A stretch of DNA of 64,000 nucleotides. Origin: Mauremys mutica. Taxonomy: Eukaryota > Chordata > Testudines > Geoemydidae. Positions 11,461 to 22,532 of this stretch are shown one piece after another; the first letter of the stretch is position 1, and the number at the start of each line of letters is the position of its first letter. A program made the position numbers and the translations under genes. The notes under the pieces are model-generated. The model made no database searches, was not told where the DNA came from, and saw only the letters and a list, made by a program, of their open reading frames with translations. The stretch covers positions 57,074,697 to 57,138,696 of the forward strand of contig NC_059072.1 of the NCBI RefSeq assembly GCF_020497125.1. Reading direction: 5' to 3'.

Positions 11461-13349
11461 AGTATCTGAACAATACTTTCCCCCCGCACACTGCATTACA
11501 CCAAACAGATTTTCCTGAAATTAAGTAACAATTGTTCTAGGCTGAAACTAAACAATACAAATTAATTTTTTGACTGAAATAGGAATTTAAGATAGAAATG
11601 CCTTATCAGTCTTAACTACAGTATTTCCATTGTTCCATTCCATTCTAGATCTTCCTTTGAAGATCTGAGGACCGGGGGATGTACCTTTATTTAGCTTGGG
11701 AAATTAGATGCCAGTCAGAGGAAATCAAAATAGTTTTGTCCTCAAGCTTGATCTCCTTTTTGCAGCATGCACTCCTTTCCTGGTGCTCTCAGCACTGAAG
11801 CATGTCAGTTTAATGAGGCAGCCTTTGGAAACTGGAAATCAGAGGTGCCCACTTTGGTGGCTGAGGGCCCAGTGTGAATCCCTAGGGTCTTAAGTGCACC
11901 CGTGGCTGTCCTCTCCCTGTAACTGCAGGGTGAAACCAAAATGGATCAACAGCAGGACTTGGTTGCTGTTGAATTCAAAGAAGAAACTATTTTTAGTCAT
12001 GCATTATGAGAGACACTAATATGAGTATGGCTGTGTGCATTTATTTTTAACATTACACAAATGTATATGATTGCAATCTAGTTATGGCATTCAGGGGCCA
12101 GTTGTGAATGAGACCATAGACATTTCAAAGCGTGGGCACCACTATAGCAAACACTAAGACTGATCAAGTAAAATCTACATTATTATCAGTTGAGAAGTTA
12201 AAGCACGCAGCATATGTCATCTTTGATGTGGGAGCAGATATCCTAGAGTGAAGACTGGAAGCTGTGGAGAGGAAATACAAGGTACATGAAGGCTTGATGT
12301 CAGATATGAAATCTATTTCTAACACAACAGTAAAGAATTTATATTTGTGCAGATTGTAAGTTGGAGCTGCTAATCACCTCCCCTCATTAGTGGGGATAGT
12401 TTCTGTTGGATATCATGGTCTTTCTGCAAAAAATGTTGTCTGAATATTACAGAAGCTGAACTGAGTTTAGATTACCAATGAAGAACAATTATACCCAGGC
12501 TGGGACTGCACTGGTGACTGTTTAGGATGTTTCTTATGCAGTGTTGTTGTATCTGCCTAGGTCCCAGGATATTAGAGAAACAAGGTGGGTTGGTCTAATA
12601 TTATCTCATCTACCTTGTCTCTGGATAGTTCCTGCTGGTTTCAGGGTACCTGCACCTTTGACCCTCTCCTTACTTACTCAAGGAATCCTCTCTTAGGTCT
12701 CTTCACCTCTCTCTGGGCAGGGACCCACATTGCTCTCCCTCTTCACCAGGGATTTAGACTTGCAACTCCCTTTCACTTCACTGTGTTTATCACAGCAGGT
12801 CTGACTAAAGTCCAGCCCCTGCACTTTACTTTCCTCCCCAAGGGCTATGATCAGTGTCAGTTACCAGTAACCAAAGAGTTCTCTTAAAGCGCAGCACATT
12901 TTTTTAGGGACAAAAGCAGACAGAGAACACATAAAATAATAAAAACGTATAAATGCATACTGAACATACCAACAGTCACCCATCTTCCCCGTGGGGGAGT
13001 CTGGCAGATCAAAGTCTTTCCCAACCTTTCAGCAGGACTGGGTCCCTTGTTGGACATGTCCATTTGCTGAATCAAAAGGAAGGCCCCTGTGTCACTTCAA
13101 GATGGCCTTTTATACCCCAAGTTCTTTCTTTTTTTGTCTGCATTTGCTGAAACCCTGAACCATTATATGCAAGCCACCCCGGGGCGGGACACTTCTCTGG
13201 AGCTGTTTACAGGGACTATTTTCATTCCTGGAGGGGCTGCAATAATCTTTCCCCATGAAGCAGAATATAATCCCTAGCCCACAATGATACATTAATGCAG
13301 TAGTCCCCAAAGAAACCACATATGGTTGCAGTATCGGTCCCAGTCCCCA

Positions 13350-15440
13350 TTTGGGGGAAAGAGACCATCAGAAAAGGACTGGTTTGAAGAAAATGAAGCG
13401 GAACTATTACCTCTCATCAACATTAAGACACAGCCTATCAGGAACACAACAAGGGAGCGCCAAAGTGAGACTTCAACATGCAAAATCCAAGGTACAGCAA
13501 GGAAGTAGACATTGTGCAAATCATTACTGGATCAAGCTCTGTGAAGAGATACAGACAGCCTCAGACACAGGAAACCTCAAAGTCATGTATGACGGCCTGA
13601 AGAAAGCTCTAGGTCCCACTCTCAACAAAGTTTCCCCTCTCAGATCACACAGCAGTGAAATCATTACAGATAAAAGCAAGCAGTTGTCTTGTAGGCTGAA
13701 CACTGTTCGGAGCTATACGCACAAGAAAGAAACATCACCAGCGAATCACTGGACCAAATACCAACTCTACACTTCATGCCAGAGCCAGATGTGGAGCCCA
13801 CTGTAAAAGTGCTAAGCAAGGCTATTGATTTGCTATCAAGTGGCAAGGCTCCTGGAAAAGATGGCATCCCAGCAGAAATCATCAAGTACGGGAAAGACAG
13901 CCTTTTACCATATCTTCATCAGCTGCTACTTAAATGTTGGAAAGAGGGTAAGGTATCACAAGAGATGCACGACGCAAATATCTTCACTTTGTATAAAAAT
14001 AAAGATGAAAAGGGCGACTACAAGAACTACAGGGGCATCTCGTTACTAAGTCTAGCAGGAAAAGCTTTTGCAAAAGTCATCTTAGTGTGCCTACAACAGC
14101 TGGCGAATCGTGTCTACCCTGAATCACAGTGCGGTTCAGGACTGGAAGATTGACATGATATTTTCTATGCGTCAACTCTAAGAAGAGTGCAGAGAGCAAA
14201 ACTGACCATTGTACATCACCTTTGTGGACCTAACCAAACCATTCGACACAGTCAGCAGAGCAGGTCTATTTGCAATGCTAGAAAAGATAGGGTGCCTACC
14301 AACCCTGTTAAAACTGGACAGTTCATTCCACAACAACATGAGATCAACTGTCCAGTTTGGCAGGTCTACTTCAGACAGCTTTGAGATGAAAAGCAGAGTG
14401 AAGCAAGGATGCGTTCTTGCCCCTACACTCTTTGGAATCCTATTCTCGGTACTCTTGAACTGTGCATTTTAGGACATGAAAGATGAAGTTTATCTCCACA
14501 CAGGATCAGATGGGAAACTCTTCAACCTGTCCTGACTTAAGTCAAAGACCAAAGTCAAAAAGGTGCTAATCAGGGAACTTCTATTCACTGATGATGCTGC
14601 CCTCATAGCCCACAATGAAGATCTATTACAAGAACTCATGTCCCACCTTTCAAGTGCCTGTCAGGCATTTGCTCTCACCATCAGTATCAAGAAAATGGTT
14701 GTATTAGGACTGGGGGTTCCACAAGATCCTTCAATTACTTTAAATGCAAACCATCTAGAAGTAGTCCAACAGTTCCGCTATTTAGGTTCTACAGTGACCA
14801 CCAACCTCTCACTGGATGAAGAACTAAATGTTCACATTGGAAAGGCTGCCACCACCTTTAGCAGACTAACTAAAAGAGCATGGAACAACTCAAAGTTTAC
14901 CATCAAGACCTAAATGCTAGTGTACTAAGCTTGCATCCTTAGCACTCTCACGTATGGTGGGGAAACCTGGACAATTTATGCTCCTCAGGAGAAATGTTTA
15001 CGCCACATACTTATCACCAAATGGCAAGATAAAGTCACCAACATAGAGGTTCTTCAAAGGGCAAATTTACCAAAGGTGACAGCCCTGCTCAAGCAAAGAT
15101 GACTGCGTTGCCTGGGCCATCTGAGTAGATTGGAAGATGGAGATGTACCTGAGGACATGCTATACAGGGAGCTTTCAGAGGGAACAAGAACAACAAGACA
15201 TCCCAAGCTTCACTATAAAGACAAATGATCAAAACCCATGACAGAAGCTGGCTTCTATAGCTTGAGGAGAAAAGAGCCCATAGGAAGCAAGCAGCTCCCA
15301 ACCAAGATACATACATTTGCAATAACGGCCAAAGATCATGCAAATCTCAGATTGAACTATTCAGTCACATGAGACATTGCAAACCATCTACATCATAGGC
15401 TGCAATTCCCATCGTCTCTCACAGACAAAAGGATGCCAAT
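13350..15440 (+). mobile_element. Degenerate non-CR1 LINE (endonuclease-RT type)
   Basis: A 5'-truncated, broken reverse transcriptase. Recognisable pieces in order: DWFEENEAELLPL near the start, GKAPGKDGIPAEIIKYG (13833-13890), NYRGISLLSLAGK (14024-14062), VDLTKPFDTVSRAGLFAML (14223-14279), VKQGCVLAPTLFGILFS (14399-14449) and the active-site-like FTDDAALIAH (14584-14613). A C-terminal tail follows to about 15400. The VDLTK-FDTVSR and GVKQGCVLAPTLFS-like words are typical of a LINE group common in fish and reptiles. I cannot settle the clade (RTE-like is possible). At least five stops or frameshifts break the copy, so it is dead. Confidence 0.8.
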
Positions 15441-16142
15441 GTAGCCTCTCTCTCTCTCACTATCACTTTCTCTCTTTTTTCTCAATGATCGGGTAGTTGA
15501 TATTTAGAAATAGTTTTCTAGTGTGGACAGTCTGCATTAATATATTGTGGTTGTTCTGGGGGAAATCAGTTACAGGAGGAATCACAAAATTCCTATATGT
15601 AGCATCAGCTCCAAGCTGGTTGGGAGTTTCTACATTAGTGCTAGTCCATCTTGTAAAATGCGGGATTAGAAAATCCTGACAACTTTTACATCAGGACATT
15701 TTAGAATTACAAATCTTTATAATCCAAGTGTATATATCTCTCCTGGCAGTGGAGAAGGTTGGTATTGCATGGGTGCAGCCATAATTGACACCAGCTCGCA
15801 ACAGTCCAAGGATTGCCAAATGGGGATATCATTATTTATCAAAGGTGGGTATTGATAGGTGCCAAACTAACTTCTAAGAAGTGCTCCTTTGGTAGACCAA
15901 ATGTATATAATGCCTAGGCTCAAATACATGGAACGAGTAACCGTATAAGAGAAAAAATGAGTGGGATCTATGCATGCTTTTGAAGAAAAAAATGACAATG
16001 TTAGGTGAAAGTCTTAGTGTGCTTCACTGAAAGCGTTTCTTAAGTAAGCATTGTAGGATCAGACTCATAGAGGTCATTGGAGAGTTCAGACATATTTAAT
16101 AAAATATGGGATGTGGGATGTGTATAGTAAACAGTTGCAGCC

Positions 16143-16536
16143 TGTCATAAATATAAAGGGAAGGGTAACAACCTTTATGTATGCAGTAACATAAAATCCC
16201 TCCTGGCCAGAGGTACAGAATCACTTTACCTGTAAGGGGTTAAGAAGCTCAAATAACCTGGTTGGCACCTGACCAAAAGGACCAATAAGGAAAGAAGATA
16301 CTTTGAAATCTGGGTCAGGGAAGGTTTTGTTTGTGCTCTCTTTGTTTGTTCCCTCTTTGGAGAGAAAGAGAGACCAAGCAGGTAAACCATCTCCTAAAAA
16401 GATACCTGAAATGATACATTTAAAATTACAAAAATTGTAAGTAAAGGCAAGGAAATGCATTAGAGTATCTTTTGTTTTAGCTTGTGAATTTTTCCTATGC
16501 TAAGAGGGAGATTTATTCCTGTTTTTTTTAACTTTG
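16143..16536 (+). mobile_element. Truncated LTR of a turtle LTR retroelement
   Basis: It begins TGTCATAAATATAAAGGG, a start I associate with a common turtle LTR, and continues through TCCCTCCTGGCCAGAGG and AGGGGTTAAGAAGCTC. The 3' part of the LTR is missing: it stops where a foldback MITE begins (TAACTTTGTCAGCAGG). No internal coding region is present. Whether the parent is a retrovirus-type or gypsy-type element cannot be told from this piece. Confidence 0.65.
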
Positions 16537-18095
16537 TCAGCAGGAGAAGCAGCAGGAGAGAACTCTCCTGCCAACAAAATAAAACTACCTCCAATGACGT
16601 CTTTTGTCTTTTGTGAAGATCCCTGGATCTTCCTTTGTGAAGAAGGAAGATCCAGGGAACTACAGGCCAGTCAGTCTCACCTCAGTCCCTGGAAAAATCA
16701 TGGAACAGGTCCTCAAGGAATCAATCCTGAACCACTTAAAGGAGGGGAAAGTGATCAGGAACAGTCAGCATGGATTCACCAAGGGCAAGTCATGCCTGAC
16801 TAACCTAATTGCCTTCTATGACGAGATAACCGGCTCTGTGGATGAGGGGAAAGCAGTGGATGTACTATTTCTGGATTTTAGCAAAGCTTTTGATACAGTC
16901 TCCCACAGTATTCTTGCCAGCAAGTTAAAGAAGTCTGGGCTGGATGAATGGACGGTAAGGTGGATAGAAAACTGGCTAGATGGTCGGGCTCAACGGGTAG
17001 TGATCAATGGTTCCATGTCTAGTTGGCAGCCGGTATCAAGTGGAGTGCCCCAAGGGTCGGTGCTGGGGCCGGTTTTGTTCAATATCTTCATTAACGATCT
17101 GGAGGATGGTGTGGACTGCACCCTTAGCAAGTTTGCAGATGACACTAAACTGGGAGGAGTTGTTGATACGCTGGAGGGTAGGGATAGGATACAGAGGGAC
17201 CTAGACAAATTAGAGGATTGGGCCAAAAGAAATATGATGAGGTTCAACAAGGACAAGTGCAGAGTCCTGCACTTAGGACGGAAGAATCCCATGCACTGCT
17301 ACAGACTAGGGACCGAATGGCTGGGTAGCAGTTCTGCAGAAAAGGACCTAGGGGTTACGGTGGACGAAAAGCTGAATATGAGTCAACAGTGTGCCCTTGT
17401 TGCCAAGAAGGCTAATGGCATTTTGGGTTGTATAAGTAGGGGCATTTCCAGCAGATCAAGGGATGTGATCATCCCCCTCTACTCAGCACTGGTGAGGCCT
17501 CATTTGGAGTACTGTGTCCAGTTTTGGGCCCCACACTACAAGAAGGATGTGGATAAATTGGAGAGAGTCCAGCGGAGGGCAACAAAAATGATTAGGGGGC
17601 TGGAGCACATGACTTATGAGGAGAGGCTGAGGGAACTGGGATTGTTTAGTGTGCAGAAGAGAAGAATGAGGGGGGATTTGATAGCTGCTTTCAACTACCT
17701 GAAAGGGGGTTCCAAAGAGGATGGATCTAGACTGTTCTCAGTGGTAGAAGATGACAGAACAAGGAGTAATGGTCTCAAGTTGCAGAGGGGGAGGTTTAGG
17801 TTGGATATTAGGAAAAACTTTTTCACTAGTAGGGTGGTGAAGAACTGGAATGGGTTACCTAGGGAGGTAGTGGAATCTCCTTCCTTAGAGGTTTTTAAGG
17901 TCAGGCTTGACAAAGCCCTGGCTGGGATGATTTAGTTGGGTTTGGTCCTGCTTTGAGCAGGGGGTTGGACTAGATGACCTCCTGAGGTCCCTTCCAACCC
18001 TGAGATTCTATGATTCTATGATTCTATGACGTGGGGTGTCAGCTTTGTCGGTGGGAAAGCATCCCCCCCCCCCCGACAAAGTGCTGTGTAGACAT
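16537..18095. repeat. Foldback MITE split by a CR1 insertion
   Basis: The left part (16537-16600) contains CTTTGTCAGCAGGAG and its inverse TCTCCTGCCAACAAA. The right part (about 18033-18095) contains GCTTTGTCGGTGGG and CCCCCGACAAAG and ends GTGTAGACATAAC. Both halves are consistent with one MITE carrying the CR1 between 16601 and 18025. TAACTTT occurs on both outer sides (about 16530 and 18092). Confidence 0.55.
16601..18025 (+). mobile_element. CR1 retrotransposon, 5'-truncated, RT frame largely open
   Basis: A continuous frame from about 16643 to the stop at 17933-17935 encodes about 430 residues of CR1 ORF2. Order: [19 protein letters not shown], the KAFDTVSHS block, [22 protein letters not shown], the catalytic FADDTKLGG at about 17136-17160, and the C-terminal CR1 region ending DKALAGMI. 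The 3' tail runs to three ATTCTATG-type units ending at 18028. The endonuclease and 5' region are missing, so it is not autonomous. ATGACGT at 16594-16600 and 18026-18032 is a candidate target duplication. The first 42 bp are a snap-back hairpin (see findings). Confidence 0.93.
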
Positions 18096-18134
18096 AACTT
18101 TAGTTCCCATCATCACAGAGCTGGTTTTTTATTT

Positions 18135-18235
18135 TTTCTCTATTGTTATTTATACAGTGCAGAAAATGTGTCAGGCACTTTACAAAACAACATCAAAAGA
18201 TGTGATCCCTCACCAGACGGCTTGACAAAGTAAAT
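18135..18235 (+). repeat. Ancient interspersed repeat fragment
   Basis: TATTTATACAGTGCAG, GGCACTTTACAAAACA and a weakly matching AGATGTGATCCCTCACC follow the order seen at 10636, 51228 and 54478. The class is unknown; it is old and divergent. Confidence 0.45.
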
Positions 18236-18634
18236 TTAGATTTGTCTCAGTGAGTGAGAGTTAAAGGGAGTAGGAGAAATGGGGTGAGGAAGAGGTGAGG
18301 AAGGACAAGGATTATGGAAATGAGATCACATGGTTTCTCAGTTTTAATATGTGTGAGGTCTTGAAGGTTCCATGTGTGTTTCTTCATGTGGATTCAAATG
18401 TATGTAACATATTTCTTTGTCATGTGAAATACTAGCCCAGAGAGATAAACTAGGCAAGAGATACTGTGAGCTGAGAACACCTACACACAAACAAAACAGT
18501 TATATTTTGTTTTACACTTATACACAATATGGTATCTAGCATCACAGTAAGCACTGAGTGCCATATCCAACTGAACCCATTTAAGTCAATATCACAACAC
18601 ATGCCTCAGCTAATTAGATGTGCTTAAAATGGGC

Positions 18635-18920
18635 TAGTGGATAGAGCTGTGGGCTATGACTCAGGAGAGCTTGGGGACTACTCCCAGCTCTCTCACTGGC
18701 CTGTTAGTGGATAGACCACTGGGCCATGACTTGGGAGATCTGGATTCTATTCCCAGCTCTGCTGCTGGCCTGCTGGGTGACCTTAGGCAAGTTGCTTTCC
18801 CTCCCTGTACCTCAGATTCCTTATCTGTAAAATGATGCTAATGGTACTGACCTCCTTTGCAAAGCCTTTGTGATGTGTGGATGAAAAATGCCATGTAAGA
18901 GCTAGGTATTATTAAAATCC
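18635..18920 (+). repeat. MIR-like CORE-SINE with duplicated head
   Basis: The body shows the typical MIR order: GGATTCTATTCCCAGCTCTG, GTGACCTTAGGCAAGTTGCT, CCTGTACCTCAGATTCC, TTATCTGTAAAATGATGCTA, then GCCATGTAAGAGCTAGGTAT and TATTA at the end. The 5' head (TAGTGGATAGA...GGGC.ATGACT...CCCAGCTCT...CTGGCCTG) is present twice in tandem, at 18635-18704 and 18705-18775. Confidence 0.8.
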
Positions 18921-19264
18921 AAAGGCCCAGATGTTTCTCTGCATTAGGGCCTCCTTGCTTTGTATTACAAGTGCAGAGTGGCTTTGAACATGGTACAGCA
19001 GCAGTGCTCAAGTCATGCCACAATGCTGCTCTGGCACATGTTTGGCGAGCTGGAACAGCGTTCTGGTACTTTCCATAATTGCAAAGTAACCCAATGATTA
19101 TTCATGCTAAAAATATTGGATTTAAAAAAAAACTTTTTATTAAGGCAAAGTTACTATTTCCAGAAGAGCCCTTTTTCAAAAACCCTGCATCACAACTCTG
19201 CTAATTCTAGCCACTTCCCAGCATCCGTTTATCAAGAGACAATCCCAAGTCTATTAGTCTACTT

Positions 19265-19416
19265 CAGGGGTCGGCAACCTTCAGCATGTGGCCCATCAGG
19301 GTAATCTGCTGGCGGGCCACGAGACATTTTGTTTACATTGACCGTCTGCAGGCACAGCCTCCTGCAGTTCCCAGTGACCGTGGTTCGCCACTCCCGGCCA
19401 ATGGGAGCTGTGGGAA
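19265..19416 (+). mobile_element. hAT-type MITE, right end missing
   Basis: It starts CAGGGGTCGGCAACCTTCAG, a typical hAT terminus, and continues with GTTTACATTGACCGTC and CCAATGGGAGCTGTGGGAA, related to the interior of the palindromic element at 3892-4223. It stops abruptly where CR1 coding sequence begins; the opposite terminus is not found. Confidence 0.7.
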
Positions 19417-20224
19417 TCTGTTAGAAGACTGTTGCAGCAAAACATAATATGTCCTGCAAATTCTTAGCATGTGTAGGGGACAGCTTTCTGATTCAGAAAG
19501 TTGAGGAAACAACTAGGGGGGGTCATGCATTTTGGATCTGGTGTTGACCAACAGCGATCAATTAGTTGAGAACATGAAGCTGGTCAGGAACTTGGCAGGA
19601 AGTGTTCATGATCTGATAGAATTCAAGATCCTATGGAAAGGAGGACATGAGAACAGAAAAAGAAGGACACTGGACTTCAGAAAGGTGGATTTCAACCAAC
19701 TCAGAAATAGTAGGCAAGGTCCGACGGAAAGACCAATTAGAAAGAAAAGGAATCAGTGAGGGCCTTCAGTTCTTAAAAGATATAATACTAGATGCTCAAC
19801 ATCAAGCTATTCGATGCAGAGGAAAGATAAGAAGAGCCACAGGAGGCCACTGTGGCTGCACAAGGAGCTTTGTACCTATCTAAAAACCAGAAAGAATACA
19901 TACAGGAAATGGAAGGAGGGACATGACACCAAGGAAGTATACGTGGGAAGAGTGTAGCCTGGTCTACACTAGGCGATTAAACCGGTTTTAGGAGCGTAAA
20001 ACCGATTTAACGCCACACCCATCCACACTAGGATGCACCTTATATCGATTTTAATGGCTCTTTAAATCGGTTTCTCTACTCCTCCCCGACGAGAGGAGCA
20101 GCGCTAATATCGGGATTAACATATCGGAATAGGGTTAGTGTGGCCGCAAATCGACGGTATTGGCCTCTGGGCGGTATCCCACAGTGCACCACTGTGACTG
20201 CTCTGGACAGCATTCTGAACTCTG

Positions 20225-20897
20225 ATGCACTGGCCAGGTAGACAGGAAAAGCCCCGCGAACTTTTGAAATTCATTTCCTGCTTCCCCAGCGTGGAGAGCT
20301 CATCAGCACAGGTGACCACGCACAGCTCATCTGCACAGGTAACAATGCAGTCTCCTGAGAATCGAAAAAGAGCCCCAGCATGGACTGCACGGGAGGTACT
20401 GGATCTGATCGCTATATGGGGAGAAGATTCAGTGCTAACAGAACTGCATTCCAAAAGACAAAATGAAAAAGTATTTGAAAGAATTTCTAAGGCTATGACG
20501 GATAAAGGCCACAGCAGGGACTCAGTGCAGTGCAGAGTGAAAGTTAAGGAGCTCAGACAAGCCTACCAGAAAACCAAAGAAGCAAACGGAAGGTCCGGGG
20601 CAGGTCGAAAAACATGCCGCTTCTATGCTGAGCTGCATGCAATTTTAGGGGGCTGCGCCACAAGTACCCCACCCCTGAACGTGGATTCTGAGGTGGGGGT
20701 TGTAATCTCTGCCATGTCTGAGGATTATGCGGACGGGGAAGATGAAGATGAAGAAGAGGAGGACGACCTAGCAGAGAGCACACAGCACTCCGTGAGCCCC
20801 AGCAGAGAGGAGCTTTTTCTTACCCTGACGGAATTACCCTCCTCCCAGCCCTCCCAAGCAACTATCCCAGACAATGACGCCATGGAAGGGACCTCTG
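20225..20897 (+). CDS. Harbinger Myb/SANT-like DNA-binding protein, exon 1
   Basis: In PIF/Harbinger elements the accessory Myb-like protein binds the transposon ends and helps bring the transposase to the DNA and nucleus. Here exon 1 encodes about 224 residues. A Myb/SANT-like trihelix domain lies at about residues 47-140: RAPAWTAREVLDLIAIWGED, then VFERISKAMTDKGHSRDSVQ and CRVKVKELRQAYQKTKE, then CRFYAELHAILGG. An acidic stretch DYADGEDEDEEEEDDL follows at about 166-182. Good in-frame starts are ATG at 20225 and ATG at 20345 (MQSPENRKRAPAW), the second directly before the domain and more likely. The exon ends before GTGAGT at 20898; an unspliced read stops at 20927-20929. Confidence 0.8.
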
Positions 20898-21002
20898 GTG
20901 AGTGTACCTTTGCAAATAGCAAACATTGATTTTTAAGCAAGCGTTTTTTAATGATTGATTTGCCCTGAGGACTTGGGATGCATTCGCAGACAGTATAGTT
21001 AC

Positions 21003-21275
21003 TTAGAAAAGTTTGTTAACATGTCCGGGGATTGAGAGGAAATCCTCCAGGGACATCTCGATGAAGCGCTCCTGTAGGTACTCCAGAAGCCTTTGCAGAA
21101 GGTTTCTGGGCAAGGCAGCCTTGTTCCACCCACCATGGTAGGACACTTTACCACGCCATGCATGTAGCAAGTAATCAGGTATCATTGCATGGCAAAGCAT
21201 AGCAGCGTATGGTCCCGGTGATTGCTTGCATTCAAGAAGCATCCGTTCTTTATCTCGCTGTGTTATCCTCAGCAA
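21003..21275 (-). CDS. Small antisense ORF inside the Harbinger Myb intron (unknown)
   Basis: A 90-residue frame on the strand opposite the Myb gene, wholly within its intron (20898-21809). It starts MLRITQRDKERMLLE, contains GPYAAMLCHAMIPDYLLHAW, is rich in Leu, Glu and Arg late on (LLQRLLEYLQERFIEMSLED), and ends FLSIPGHVNKLF. Composition is protein-like, not low-complexity, and no family is recognised. It may be a captured fragment of another gene or chance. No obvious promoter or poly(A) signal belongs to it. Confidence 0.3.
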   Translation of the reverse strand: MLRITQRDKERMLLECKQSPGPYAAMLCHAMIPDYLLHAWRGKVSYHGGWNKAALPRNLLQRLLEYLQERFIEMSLEDFLSIPGHVNKLF

Positions 21276-21809
21276 AGTGATATCGTTCAGGATAACCTGG
21301 TTAAAAATCAGGAATTTACGTAAGGGGAATGGCCATTTTCCTACTGGGTTCGTGGACTGCAGCAGCTTAAAAAAAAATCCTTTCCTGCACGTAGCGAAGC
21401 GGGGGGAGGGGAGGAGTGAAATGCCAATGATCTTTTTTGTGTTTGGTCACCGGGGATCTTCCCCAAGCTATCAGCCACGCAGTGGGTGGGGGGGTGGGGG
21501 TGGGAAGAGTGTTGATTAGCAGGGAGCTAGCGTGGTATTAGCCATGCATTGGGGGGAGGGGTAAATCACTGCAGAAGCCGAAAGACAGTGGCTTACCATG
21601 GCCGCATGCAAGCTGAATTCTGATGCCCGGACCTGTGTCTGTGAGATCTGTAACTCCAGAGCTGCAGGCACTCAGTATTAAGATGAAAAATGCGACCTTG
21701 TAGGGAAATCACATGTGCTATGTAAGGTGAATAGTGCTGTTCACTGTGAAAGAGTATAACCATTGTTCTGTAAAATGTATCTTTTTAAATATTTCTCTCC
21801 CTCATGCAG

Positions 21810-22313
21810 CTGGAAATTTTTCAAGCGTCCCTCCTCCATCCCAAAGGCTAGCACAGATAAGGCGGAGGAAAAAGAAGACGCGAGATGAAATGTTCTCGGA
21901 TATTATGGAAGTTACACGCAATGAAAAGCTCATCTGAATGAGTGGAAGGACGTGGTATCAAATTACAGGAAAGATGCCAGTGAACGTGAGGACAGGAGGG
22001 ACACCCGAGATGAGAGGTGGTGGCAGGAAGACCGGCAGGAAAATCAGCGGTGGCGGCAGGAAGATCAGCGGTGGCGGGATGCAACTCTGGGGCTGCTGCA
22101 TGATCAAACTGACATGCTCCGGCGTCTGGTGGAGCTTCAGGAACGGCAGCAGGATCACAGAGTGCCGCTGCAGCCCCTGTATAACCACCCTCAACCCTCA
22201 CCATGTTCCACATCCTCCTCACCCAGACGTGTAAGAACGCGTGGGGGGAGGCTCCATGCACCCGCCCACTACACCCCCGTGGACAGCCCAACCAGAAGGC
22301 TGTCATTACTGTG
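21810..22313 (+). pseudogene. Harbinger Myb-like protein, exon 2, frameshifted
   Basis: The exon begins after CTCATGCAG and joins exon 1 in phase 1 to read SAGNFSSVPPPSQRLAQIRR, then KKKTRDEMFSDIMEVTRNEK. The frame then hits TGA at 21935-21937. The next frame picks up immediately with EWKDVVSNYRKDASEREDRR, continues through a charged, Trp/Gln-rich probable coiled coil (RWWQEDRQENQRWRQEDQRW) and LLHDQTDMLRRLVELQERQQ, and ends at TGA at 22312-22314. The continuity across frames indicates a 1-nt frameshift near 21929-21940. The DNA-binding part is unaffected, but the C-terminal coiled coil, likely the partner-binding part, is cut off. Confidence 0.7.
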
Positions 22314-22532
22314 AAATTTTTTTAATGGCCTTCTCCATCCCTCCTATCCTCCTCCCAAACCACACCCTTACTTCTCTCCCTCTTTTTATAATGAATTAAT
22401 AAAGAATTCATGATTTTTAAACAAGAGTGACTTTATTTGCATAAGTAAGCTGTACTCGAAGGGGGAGGGTGAGTTGCTAACAGGGAATGAGTCAGTCAAG
22501 GGGGGGTGGGTGTTCATCAACAAACACAGCAG

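Noticed and set aside
20225..20929. Myb-like protein as a host MSANTD-type gene
   Set aside because: It lies between the Harbinger ends, opposite a Harbinger transposase, so it is the transposon's own accessory gene.
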